From the NCBI GenBank assembly GCA_033032865.1, contig JAWHQI010000170.1:5407501-5471500 (forward strand): a stretch of DNA of 64,000 nt, written 5' to 3'. This DNA is from Dactylorhiza incarnata. Its lineage: Eukaryota; Streptophyta; Magnoliopsida; Asparagales; Orchidaceae. Shown here one piece after another: positions 43,105 to 53,259 of the stretch. Every line of letters starts with the position of its first letter. Positions within the stretch are counted from its first letter, which is position 1. The position numbers and the translations under genes are program-made. The notes under the pieces are model-generated. The model ran no database searches. It saw nothing but the letters and a program-made list of their open reading frames with translations, and was not told where the DNA came from.

Positions 43105-43613
43105 TGTTGACGCCAGGAAAATCCTGACCTCAAGATTCGGACAAATGCAGCCGGAGACTACTTGCCCAGTGGCTCGAAGAGATGACTAAGCTGGCGACTA
43201 TGAGGAAGCTATGAGAGCAACAACAATAGGACCCCAGGTCGCTGCGGCAGGGAGGTCCCACCACGTACCCAGAAGCTCCGAAGAGACTTCCCCTCCAAGA
43301 CCAAAAATGGCCGAGCAGGGTACGAGGAAGGCACCAACTTGGCTAGAAAGCAAGGGTGACGGGCTCGAGAGTTCGGGAATCGGGGTCCAAAAGCTCAAGT
43401 CCAGGTGCCAATCCAAGTACCCCTGGGGTCCTATTTATAGGAAAACCAAAGGGTATGCGAGTATTTAGTCAATACTCGCCAACCTTCTACCGCTCCTGCT
43501 GGCTGATTTGTCTTGTGTCTTGGACTGCTGGTCTCTGTGCTGACCCTTTGACCTTTGACTTTTGCCTACGTGGCCTTGAGTGGGTCCTACCCTCGGAGAA
43601 TGAGGGTTGTACA
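43105..43613 (-). repeat. 3' LTR of the Tat-type element
   Basis: The LTR is 509 bp. Compared with the other LTR it lacks 87 bp between 43454 and 43455 (present at about 51085-51171). On the minus strand a purine-rich tract (AAAGAGCGGGGATT) precedes it at 43614-43630. Confidence 0.93.
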
Positions 43614-43737
43614 CAATCCCCGCTCTTTGCGAGTAACGTAGTTGCTCGGAAAGAATCATCCAACCCTTATTCGACGAGCTGTCTTTCTGGCGAGTATCGG
43701 GCGATACTCGGCATCTCGCTGGCCGACGCCCGGACCC

Positions 43738-43746
43738 TATATATAG
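43738..43746 (+). promoter_or_regulatory. TATA box of antisense gene A
   Basis: TATATATAG sits about 50 bp before the ATG at 43795, followed by a G-tract. Its strand is opposite to the element's own promoter. Confidence 0.65.
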
Positions 43747-43794
43747 AGGGGGGGGGGGGTCTCTGACGGAACCGCCTTCCTACACTCGCCTACA

Positions 43795-45418
43795 ATGTCG
43801 CTCAACTATGTCGAGGCTGCTAAAAAAGCCATGGCTGGCCTCTCGAGTCTGATTGGCGCTCCAGCTCTTCCTTCTCGTGATGCCGAACTCGATGCCTTCC
43901 TCGCCACTAAGAAGAGGAAGAGGGTTGCTAAGAAGAAGAAGAAAGGGAAGAAGAAGGAGGCGACTACAGAGAACGTCGCCGACCCTTTGGGCGAGCAACG
44001 CCAGCAGCTGCTGGACGACTTGGGCCTCTCCCATGAGGGGAACTCGCCTGCTTCCGCTCCTCCTCCTCTTTTGGCAGAGGTCGCCCCGGAGGCGAGTAGG
44101 GCTGGGGCCCAGACTCAAGCCCAACCGGATCTCCCTCCTGCGCGAGGTGGGCTCTTTACTCGCCTTTTCTTTAGTTCTTGCTGTCACTTTGGCGCGATTC
44201 TAACGTCTTCGATCTTGCTCGCAGATTTGCCGAATACTGGGGCTCAGGAGGAGCCTTTGGCTGTCCTGGCGCTGTGGTCTTCTTCCATGATCTCGCCTGA
44301 AGGGGGATCTCGGAGTGGTCGCTCGGTGAGGATTCTCCACAGCTCCTCCGTGGAGAAGAGGCCGATGAGCGAGCATGGGGCTCCTCTGACGAACATCATT
44401 CCTCCGCCGCCGCCATCTCCTTTGCGTCCAGAGCCGGTGATCAACTCGCAACTGCCCGAGGGTGGGCTTCTGCCACCTCCTTTTAGACCTCCGCCCTCAA
44501 CGGCTCTTCCGGGCGACCAGCGCCCATCAACTTCTACTGCTCCCTCCACCCACCAAGGGGAGTCCTCGCGCAGAGGCGGGACCGGAGGGTCTTCGGGCTT
44601 CTTTGCTCCAAGGGGTGGAGGGCGACCAGGAGATGGTCGCGGTCGGGGGAGCATGCCTTCTAACCGGGATCATCCTGGGGGGCATAATCCTCGCCGAGAT
44701 GGCGCTCGTCGTAGCCCCTCCCCGCATCGAGGAAGGGTCTCTCCTCGCCGGCGATCTCGCACCCCTGATCGCCGACATACCCGGAGTCCTCGGCCAGGTA
44801 CTTGGTCGCTGCTTTTGGATAGTCGCCACTGGAGTTCGCACTGCTTTCTGTTTGTTGCCGGAGCTCTGACTCTTCATTTTTTCTTCTGCAGGTCGCGCTC
44901 ATACTCCCGTGGGAGCATTGATCGACGCCGCCGGGCTCCCCCCTCGCGAGTACCAGGAGAGGGCTACTCGCGCCATCTTGGATTTGGAGTCCAAGATAGA
45001 GCGGCTATCGATCTGCGAGCCTCATTGCCGCCTGGCTGATGTGGAGTCGCGGGTTGAGCGCTTGGCGGCTAGTGACCCTCACCGCCGCTTGACTGACTTA
45101 GAGGCGTGAGTATCCCTGCTGGAGGAGTTTGATACTCGTCTGGCTGGTGCGGAATCTCGCCTTCATACTGTCAGCGACCTGGAGCGTCGAGCTGCGAGGA
45201 TCGAGCATCGTCAACAACTGCACCACGATGAGCTGGTTGGGATGCGCGCGAGCATGGGCTCGGCGGGGAGGCTAGCGAGGATCGAAGACCAGCTGCGACA
45301 AGGCGAGGATGCTATGTCCGTGGCCTCCGAGCACTTCAAGCGTGCTCGCAGCATGGGCTGGGTCGGGCGTCACCCTCAGCCTCAGGATCCCCAGGCGAAC
45401 ATCCAAGCACAACCCTAG
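43795..45418 (+). pseudogene. Antisense gene A: polybasic, SR-like, coiled-coil protein, one premature TGA
   Basis: Three exons are predicted: 43795-44146, 44225-44797 and 44892-45418. Introns have GTGGGC...CGCAG and GTACTT...TGCAG boundaries, and phases agree. Length would be 483 residues but for an in-frame TGA at 45107. Exon 1 carries a polylysine/arginine tract (KKRKRVAKKKKKGKKKE, about residue 40), probably a nuclear signal. Exon 2 is Pro-rich, then RGG- and RS-rich (RSPSPHRGRVSPRRRSRTPD). Exon 3 repeats a heptad-like pattern (LESKIERL, PHCRLADVESRVERL, PHRRLTDLEA) predicted to coil. I do not recognise a named family. Role is unknown; a nuclear RNA- or chromatin-binding helper is only a guess. 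Confidence 0.72.
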
Positions 45419-45787
45419 CTGCTGCCCCTTTTTAGCAGTTTCTTCTTTCTGTAGCTTGTAGCTCCTGGCGAGCATTCTTTGTACTTGAACTTTATTATAT
45501 TTGAAAATTTATTTATCCGCCGAGTATTTGAACACTCGCTCTTCTTTTTGTCTTGCTTGACTCCACTCGCCTTCGTTGGATTTTTCTATCTTCTTTTTCT
45601 TTTTGCCGAGCATTGGTTGAATGTCGTCTGCATTTTGGCGAGCTTCTTCATGTTTCTGTGATGCAGGTACTCTCCAGCTGAAGGTCGGTAGTTGACGTGC
45701 TCTGCGCTTTTGGCGACTTCGTTTGATACTCGCCACCCCTAGTCGTACCTGCGGAGTCGTGTTTGACAAGCCAGGATACCCGTCTAC

Positions 45788-45796
45788 TATAAATAG
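45788..45796 (+). promoter_or_regulatory. TATA box of antisense gene B
   Basis: TATAAATAG precedes a G-tract and lies 125 bp before the ATG at 45913. The same TATA plus G/C-tract design occurs at 43738 and in the LTRs of this window. Confidence 0.65.
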
Positions 45797-45912
45797 GGGG
45801 GTGGGTGAGCCTTGAATACGCTTTTGGCGATCTTCAGATTCTTGTGCGAATATCTTCCGAACTTCTACTCTTCGCCCTTCTTCGATACTCGCCTACTTTC
45901 CTTCCTTTCAAG

Positions 45913-47855
45913 ATGACTGACGAGGCGACCATCCGGCGAGCTAACCATGCCAAAAACTTCGAGGAGAACTCTTTCAAGAAGCCGATCACGACTCGGAAGG
46001 ACTTGGACGATTTCAACGCCAAGTTCGCGACGCCAGGCTACGTCGCCAGGCTTCCTCGCGAGTCTGAGCGACTAAACACTTCCTCGCCCTTGGCGATGAT
46101 CTTCCCCATCCGTCACTTCGAGGTCGGTCTGCGACTTCCCTTGTGGCCGGAGTTCCGTCAGATACTCGGCTTCTTCGGGATAGTCCCCGCCCAGATTAAT
46201 CCCAACGGGGTGGCGACCATCGTGGGGTTCTCGTGCTACCTTCGGGACCAGAATATCGTCTTCGACCTTTCGGTCTTTAGGCGAGTATTCTCGGTCATGG
46301 CGACCGGCGAGGGCGTCATCTTCCTGTGCAGTCACGTCTGCACGCTGGCGGGCACTTCAAATAAGAACCATCGCTGGGTGGAGCGACTAGTCGTCATCGA
46401 GGGCGACTTCGCGGGCATCTCCAGCTCGCCCATCCAGCCGTCAGAGAATGTTTTCACCGTCCCTTTTTTGCAGGAGAGTCAGGAGAAACTGCTTGACTCC
46501 TTCAGGCATCGTCGCCTGGATGTGATGTACTGGAGGAGGCGAGTAGACGAGCTCACAGAAGTTCGCCTAGGGATAGGTACTTTTTCGTGCGAGCATCAGC
46601 CATACTCGCCCCTTGGCTTCGATCAGGCGACTAATCTCTGGTCTTCTTTTTACAGGCGTGCGAGCTCTACCTCGCGACATTCTTCCTTCTGCGGCGAAGG
46701 CGACGACCGCCACCCAAGGGGGTGCGGGAACCTCGACGCGCGAGGTCGGGGGCTCCTCCCCAATCGTCTTATCGCCAGGGGGCGACGAATTCAATGTCGC
46801 CGACGATGGGGCCGGGACTTCAAAGAGGCGAACTGCCAAGGCAAAGTCCTCCAAGCCCAAGAGGAGCAAGAAGGAGGTCGCTCATAGGGATTTGGGCAAG
46901 AAGGCGGATCCCTCGGAGGCTGGCGAGCCGAGCAGCCATCCTTTCTTTAACGAGGGCACCCGAAGCGAGGATGCCTATGGTCTCCCATTGGTGACCTGGG
47001 CTGAGCGCGCCCATGAGGTGACTCTCAGCTCCAACCTCCCCGCCTGGTCGGAAGATTGGGAGGACAAGGGGGAGGCCTTCGACGTGACCTACGTCCTGTA
47101 TGGTCGCGCGGACGCCGAAGTCCTGCAGGACACTACTGCCGAGGATCTGGCTCACCAGACCTCGCGCTCCCTCTTGCGGTCAGCCGAGCTGGCTCACGCA
47201 ACAGCAAGGCGACTACTTGAGTACGAGCAGGCGATCAAGGTGCAGGGTCCGAAGCTGATCGCCCTCACGCTCCGGATCAAGGAGTTCGAGGTACTCGCCT
47301 TTGCGTCTTTGCTTGTTTCTGAGATACTCGCCACCTTGCCGACAACTTTAAACTAACTTTTCTTCTTTTTACCTTTCGCAGGCAGCCCAGCTGGAGTCGG
47401 CGAAGAGGCTCTCCCAGGCTGAGAAGGAGCTGGAGGATACTCGCGCGGCCTTGGAGGCCGCCCAGGTTCGCATCGCCGAGTTGGAAACTCGGCCTGCCGA
47501 GCAACAACCGGCCGAGGCGGGCCCTTCTCGGGCCGGCAAGCGAATAAGGATGCATGGCAACGATATGCCATATATGCGCCGGGAGATCGCGCGAGCAACG
47601 GGGGATGTCATCCTGAATCAGCTGAAGGCCGATAATCTCCTAAAGCCGGAAGCAATGGATTTGACGGTGATGGACCTCATCCCGGCACTGCTCGCCGCGG
47701 AGTCCACCTCCTCCCTGCGAGCATCCTCGCCGCTACCTAGCGATGTCGAGGACGACGATGGCGAGGATGACGATGATGATGATGACGACGATGATGGCGG
47801 TGATGCTGCTGCTGATGAGGCCGATGTAGATATAGAAGGCGAGGATGTCGCCTAG
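45913..47855 (+). CDS. Antisense gene B: intact 590-residue gypsy-type transposon domain protein
   Basis: Exons 45913-46576, 46656-47290 and 47382-47855 join in frame (664, 635 and 474 nt) across introns with GTACTT/TACAG and GTACTC/CGCAG ends. No stop interrupts. Residues 1-220 (MTDEATIRRANHAKNFEENS, then LPLWPEFRQILGFFGIVPAQ) resemble the plant 'putative gypsy type transposon' domain (Pfam Transposase_28), recalled from family knowledge. The middle has a basic patch (KRRTAKAKSSKPKRSKK). Exon 3 starts with a coiled coil (AAQLESAKRLSQAEKELED) and ends in an Asp/Glu-rich tail. Function is unknown in the family. It is more intact than the gag-pol it sits with. Confidence 0.78.
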
Positions 47856-49835
47856 TCGCCTGGGCTCCCTTTTTGCTCGCCCAGCGACCTTTTTTGTACA
47901 GTTCTTCAGTATACCTGTAACTTGTAGTACACACAAGAATTTTTTGCATATGAAAGGAACTGGATTGATTGCTTGCCTGTTCTTCTTTCTTGTACTTACT
48001 TCCTTGCTTGTGTGTTGCTTAGACTCCTAGGCTCGAGGCGAGGTTGAGTGCTCGCTAGGCTCTTAGGATCTCGGCGAGGATGAGTGTTCGCTCCTGCATA
48101 CTCGCTAATGCATGCTCGCACCATCATACTCGCACCTGCATACTTGTAACCGCCTATTTGCTCCCAAGGCCTTGACTTGAACCTAGTGAAGAGCTCGTTT
48201 AGGATTTATGCAATAATCAAAGGAGCTTTTCAAGGGAAGGCAGAAGTAGGGTTCAACAGTTGGGGAGGCCCGGTGGGACATATCATCCCGAGGCCTCTCT
48301 CTTACTTGAAAGCCTGGTGTCTTCAAAGGATGACGTCAAGTACGACATGGCAGCCAGACAGGTCCAAGGGGACACACTGTCCTTAGGCCACCATCCTACT
48401 TGGATGCTTGAAGTCTTCGTTCTTCGGTCGGTCGAATCGATCGCCTCTTTGTCCAAGTCGGGATATCGGCGTCCAGACTTCCTCCTGGTAATCCATGTAG
48501 TCGGATGAGAAGCGCAGTCGATACGAACCGTGGCCAACATGCAAGGGGGGAGCTGATCTCGACCGTCAATGCAGAGGCTTGGTCTTAGAGGGTTGCTGAA
48601 CCGAGGCACTGTCTCATCATCCGTTCTGGGTTTTTACGAGGTACAAGTCGGAGGCTCGTTTCCCAACTGGTGGTGATGGATATTAACAAGCAGATCGTCC
48701 GGTAGAGAATGACAGTAGGAGGATTCCAATGGAGCACCTTCCAAGGGATCACAGCATCCTAAGTTCCCCATCCTACTCGGGTGCTGAATGTCGACCCAAC
48801 CTGTTTCCTGTTGCTCAACAATTTGAACGGGGGGTTAAGCGCATTAACTCACACAATAGGAGGAAGAACTCGGAAACGAACAACCGAGGCACTGTCCCCT
48901 GATCAGTTAAATCGATCATCTCTTCGTCGAGTTGGGAGGTCGGCGTCCAGACTTCTTCCTGATAATCTCACCAGTCGGATGAGAAATGCCGCCGGTGGGA
49001 ACCGCGGCCAACGTGCAAGGGGGGAGCTGATCTCGGCCGTCATTGCAGAGGCTTGGACTTAGGGGGACGTATTACCGAGGCATTGTCCCATCACCCGTTC
49101 TGGGCTTTTACGAGAATCAAGTCGGAGCCCAGTTTCCCAACCTAACGCGGAGATCGGCTTTGCCTGCTTTTCTTCTTTTTCTTGAAAACACATTTTTGAC
49201 GAAGCAGATAAGGGTGAGCACCACCTTTGCCGAAGTCGATTATTCCTTCGTCGGATTGGGAGGTCGGCGTCCAGACTTCTTCCTGATAATCTCACCAGTC
49301 GAATGAGAAATGCCGCTGGTGGGAACCGCGGCCAACATGCAAGGGGGGAGTTGATCTCGACCGTCATTGCAGAGGCTTGGACTTAGGGGACGTATAACCG
49401 AGGCATTGTCCCATCACCCGTTCTGGGCTTTTACGAGAATCAAGTCGGAGGCCAGTTTCCCAACCTAACGCGGAGATCGGCTTTGCCTGCTTTTCTTCTT
49501 TTACTTGAAAACACATAGCTGGAAGTGACAAAAGACTCACCATTTCCCATGTTTCAGGGAGGTGATGGTTTTATTTATGGACAATAAATTTACAGGGGTG
49601 GGATGTGTACATACTCCCGCTTAGCAGCCAAACCTTTTCAGGTTGTCGCCCTTCCAGGTGTTTTCCAACAGCTCCCCTTCATGATGAAGGGTTCTTCCCG
49701 TCTTGGATTGAGCTTCCCAACGGCGGCTGCTCTTCCTGTCGCGTCCGCCTTCTTTCGCTTACCTGAGAAATCAAACAAGGGAACCATCCAAGATCGTCAT
49801 CCTTCTCACCTTGATCTCCAGGTTGTCAAACGTGT
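47856..49835. repeat. Tat-type element spacer with direct repeats of about 320 bp
   Basis: Units starting at 48461 (diverged), 48934 and 49258 carry GGTCGGCGTCCAGACTTCTT, then CGTGCAAGGGGGGAGCTGAT and GGCATTGTCCCATCACCCGT. The last two are nearly identical with a period of 324 bp. A CTTGAAAACACA word closes each copy. No protein is encoded. An AATAAA signal lies near 49585 on the plus strand. Confidence 0.8.
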
Positions 49836-50675
49836 TCATAAGAACGACGTAAAGATGACACGGACAGAACCCCCGCTGCACACCAGGATCCGGTTGACGG
49901 TGGAGTCTTCGACGATCGCATGAATCACCTGAGCATCATGGAAGGGATTCTCATCCCTGAACATGCCCTCCTCCGAGAAAGCGATTTCCTCTAGCGGGGA
50001 TGGCGCTTGAGAGGTTGGAGTGACATCTTGGCGGTAGGCTTGGTGGAAATTCGTTTTGCGGAAAGATCCGAGCTCCGCTTCTCCAAAACTCACTCCTACT
50101 TCCCCGGCCCTGATCCTTCCTTGACATTCTTGGCTGACCCGATCCTTATTCCTCCTTCGGCTATTTCTCCGGTTACGCCTCTTCCCCCGACGGATAGGGT
50201 CGTCTCTCCCCGAGCAATAATTCATAGCGGGATCTTTGAATCCTTCTGGCACTGGCGCGGCAAGGATCTCCTCGCAGAAGGGGCTCCTCCCTCCTACCCG
50301 GCGACGATCCTTCACCCGGCGAGTATCACCACCATACTCGCCATATGGGCGAGTATCCTGGTATCTCGCCTGCTCCTCCTCTTCGCGGAATCGGATTCTA
50401 CCAGCTCCCTGCGAGACTTTCGAGTAGAATTGCGACCTCCTTGGTCGCTCCAGCTCCTCTCCATGCTCCTTCCCTGCTCGCCGAGGGTGAGCACCTTCTT
50501 CGGTCAGAATCGGGCGATGAGGTGAGGTCGTCGTTTCTTCCGTGCGAGGTTGAAGGGCTACTCGAAAGGACTCTTCTGTCCGCCTCGCGAATTCCTCGAA
50601 GACTGCTAACGTCACAAACTCGCAACCACAGGCCGAGTTGCCGACAGCATCCTCATGGTCGCTTACTACAACCAT
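49836..50675 (-). pseudogene. Gag-protease remnant of the Tat-type element
   Basis: The frame starts 58 bp inside the 5' LTR (MVVVSDHEDAVGNS). It contains the Tat-like gag entry motif RSPFCEEILAAPVPEGFK around residue 130. It then jumps to a protease-like end (HDAQVIHAIVEDSTVNRILV), where the expected D-[TS/G]-G active site reads CSGGS. Most of gag and all of RT to integrase have been lost by internal deletion. One continuous 279-codon frame spans the fusion. Confidence 0.72.
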
Positions 50676-50733
50676 CCTTTCTTCCCACTAAGCTTTCTTT
50701 CTCTGGCTACTGTCCACGCTCACCGCACCAAAG

Positions 50734-51329
50734 TGTTGACGCCAGGAAAATCCTCACCTCAAGATTCGGACAAATGCAGCCGGAGACTACTTGCCCAGTG
50801 GCTCGAAGAGATGACTAAGCTGGCGACTATGAGGAAGCTATGAGAGTAACAACAACAGGACCCCAGGTCGCTGCGGCAGGGAGGTCCCACCACGTACCCA
50901 GAAGCTCCGAAGAGACTTCCCCTCCAAGACCAAAAATGGCCGAGCAGGGTACGAGGAAGGAACCAACTTGGCTAGAAAGCAAGGGTGACGGGCTCGAGAG
51001 TTCGGGAATCGGGGTCCAAAAGCTCAAGTCCAGGTGCCAATCCAAGTACCTCTGGGGTCCTATTTATAGGAAAACCAAAGGGTAGAGGGGGCTTTTTATA
51101 GCCCAGCCCCCAACCCGGCGACTATGGGTTACTCGGCGAGTACCATGCCATAGTCGCCCATCTGGCGAGTATGCGAGTATTTAGTCAATACTCGCCAACC
51201 TTCTACCGCTCCTGCTGGCTGATTTGTCTTGTGTCTTGGACTGCTGGTCTCTGTGCTGACCCTTTGACCTTTGACTTCTGCCTACGTGGCCTTGAGTGGG
51301 TCCTACCCTCGGAGAATGAGGGTTGTACA
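50734..51329 (-). repeat. 5' LTR of the Tat-type element
   Basis: The LTR is 596 bp, TGTACAACCC...GGCGTCAACA on the minus strand, with TATA CCTATAAATAGG at 51059-51070. The following minus-strand CTTTGGTGCGGTGAGC would be the primer site but does not match a tRNA I recognise. The ends match the solo LTR at 6901-7504. Confidence 0.93.
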
Positions 51330-51334
51330 GGTCT

Positions 51335-53250
51335 CATACCAGGGAGTCTCTTCAGTGGAGCTGCCGGAGAGTGGAGAATCGAGCAGGGAAGAAGAGTGGG
51401 TCACTGAGGACCCTACTGTGGAGTTGGAGTTATCTCCAAGTGCTCCATCGCTATCTGGCTCAGGAGGAGCTTCTGGCTCGGGAGGAGCTTCTGGCTCAGG
51501 GGGAGCTATGAACTCAAGAAGCAGGGAGAGCACTGCTTCAGGAGGAGTTCAGAGAGGAGCTCAGAGAGGAGCTCAAGCAGAGGAGTCTACCGGAGTGGTA
51601 GATAGTGGCCAAGCCTTGAGGAGGTCGAAGCGAACCATCGTTCCACCTGCTCACTATAAGGAGGGAAACTTCGTGAGTTTAGTTTCCTGCTTCTTCGCAG
51701 GACCACTCGATGAGAGGGAACCTGCCTGCTTTGAGGATGTAGCTGGCATCAAGGAGTGGGACGCGGACATGATCAAGGAAATGGAGGCCCTAGAGAAGAA
51801 TGAGACATGGGACCTGGTTCCCATGGTGGAGGGCATCAAACTTGTCACCTGTAAATGAGTGTACAAGGTTAAGAAGAGAGCGGATGGAGAAGTGGAGCGG
51901 TACAAGGCGAGGCTTGTCGCTCAGGGATTCTCGCAAACCTACGGAGAGGACTACGAGGAGACATTTAGTCCCGTCGCAAAGATGACGTCGGTGAGGACGA
52001 TCATCGCTCTGGCGGCGTGCCGAGGTTGGAAGTTGTGACAGCTTGATGTGAAGAATGTGTTCCTATACGGAGAGATAGACAAGGACATATTCATGGTGCA
52101 ACCACCTGGATACGTGTACAAGTCTCTTCCACGTCATGTCTGCAAGCTGAAGAAGACCCTCTACGGGTTGAAACAGGCGCCGAGAGCCTGGTATGAGAAG
52201 ATTGCGGAGTACTTGCAGTTCTGCGGCTACGATGCCTCAGACGCAGACTCCAGCATGTTCGTGAAGAAGAGTGGAGGTCTTCACGTGCTAGTGCTGCTAT
52301 ACGTCGACGACATGATCGTGACAGGGAACAACCCTGAGGAGGTCGCGGCGCTGAGACAGCAGCTTTCCATACGTTTCGAGATGAAGGATCTTGGCGAACT
52401 GCACCATTTCCTTGGCCTCCAAGTTGAGAAGAGAAGAGGCGGACTGTATGTTTCCCAGAGGGCGTATGCCGAGAGGATCGTCGAAAGATTCGGCATGAAG
52501 GAGGGGAAGAGCAGCTTCGTTCCTCTGGAGGCTGGGCTGAAGCTTCGGAAGGAAGAAGGGAGGATTCTTCCTGATCCGAAGATCTTTCGGGCACTGATGG
52601 GGAGTCTTATCTACTTGACTATCACGAGGCCGGACATCGCCTTTGCTGTCGGCCGAGTTAGTCGGTATATGCAGGAGCCGCGAAAGCCTCATCTGGAGGC
52701 AGCCAAAGGGATACTGAAGTACGTGAAGGGCACCCTTGAGATGTGGTTGTCCTATGAAGAGAAGTCTGACTTCAAGCTACATGGGTACACGGATGCAGAC
52801 TACGGAGGTGACGCCGATGATCGCAAGTCGACATCAGGTTACGTGTTCTTGTGTGGAGCAGCTGTTATCTCGTGGTGTAGCAAGAAGCAGGACTCTATTT
52901 CCCTTTCTACCACGGAGGCCGAGTACAAGGCGTCGTCCTTAGCAGCTCAGGAGTGTGTCTGGCTAAGGAGACTAGTGGAGGATGTGGACGAGGAGGTCAG
53001 CGGACCTATTGTGTTACGTGGGGACAATGAGAGTGCATTGAAACTGGTAACCAATCCAGTATATCATGCAAGGACCAAGCACATTGAGATCGAGCATCAC
53101 TTCATCAGAGAGAAGGTGCTGGGTGGCTTGATCGCTGTGGAGCATGTGCGGAGTGAAGACAACCTTGCGGATATATTCACGAAGCCCCTATCTGTGGGGC
53201 CGTTTCGGAGGCTTCGCTCGTTGCTTGGAGTTGTTCCCGGAGCTCACTTC
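51335..53250 (+). pseudogene. pol: Copia copy 2 RT-RNase H, two in-frame TGA codons
   Basis: This continues the frame cut at 43104. After a Ser/Gly-rich linker come RT motifs ([81 protein letters not shown]) and RNase H (GYTDADYGGDADDRKSTSGY, STTEAEYKASSLAA, HIEIEHHFIREKV, NLADIFTKPL). TGA codons at 51856-51858 and 52036-52038 replace conserved residues, the first a Trp. Otherwise the frame is open to the end (405 codons from 52048). Both stops are single G-to-A type changes. Confidence 0.93.
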
Positions 53251-53259
53251 AAGGGGGAG
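53250..53259 (+). promoter_or_regulatory. Polypurine tract of Copia copy 2
   Basis: AAGGGGGAG immediately before the 3' LTR primes plus-strand DNA synthesis. Confidence 0.85.

Larger units (their letters stand above)
43105..51329 (-). mobile_element. Tat-lineage Gypsy derivative with antisense genes, TSD GGTCT
   Basis: LTRs at 43105-43613 and 50734-51329 frame it, with GGTCT at 43100-43104 and 51330-51334. The TATA box CCTATAAATAGG reads on the minus strand, so the 5' LTR is the right-hand one. After it come a gag-protease remnant (50675-49836 minus), a region of about 320-bp direct repeats (48461-49515), and then two spliced genes on the plus strand, antisense to the element. RT, RNase H and integrase are missing, so it is non-autonomous. 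The Tat assignment rests on the gag motif RSPFCEEILAAPVPEGFK and on the antisense genes, which are known in Grande- and Tat-type elements. Confidence 0.88.

Noticed and set aside
49603..50525. Plus-strand frames opposite the Tat gag remnant
   Set aside because: They are shadows of the minus-strand gag-protease frame with no motifs of their own.
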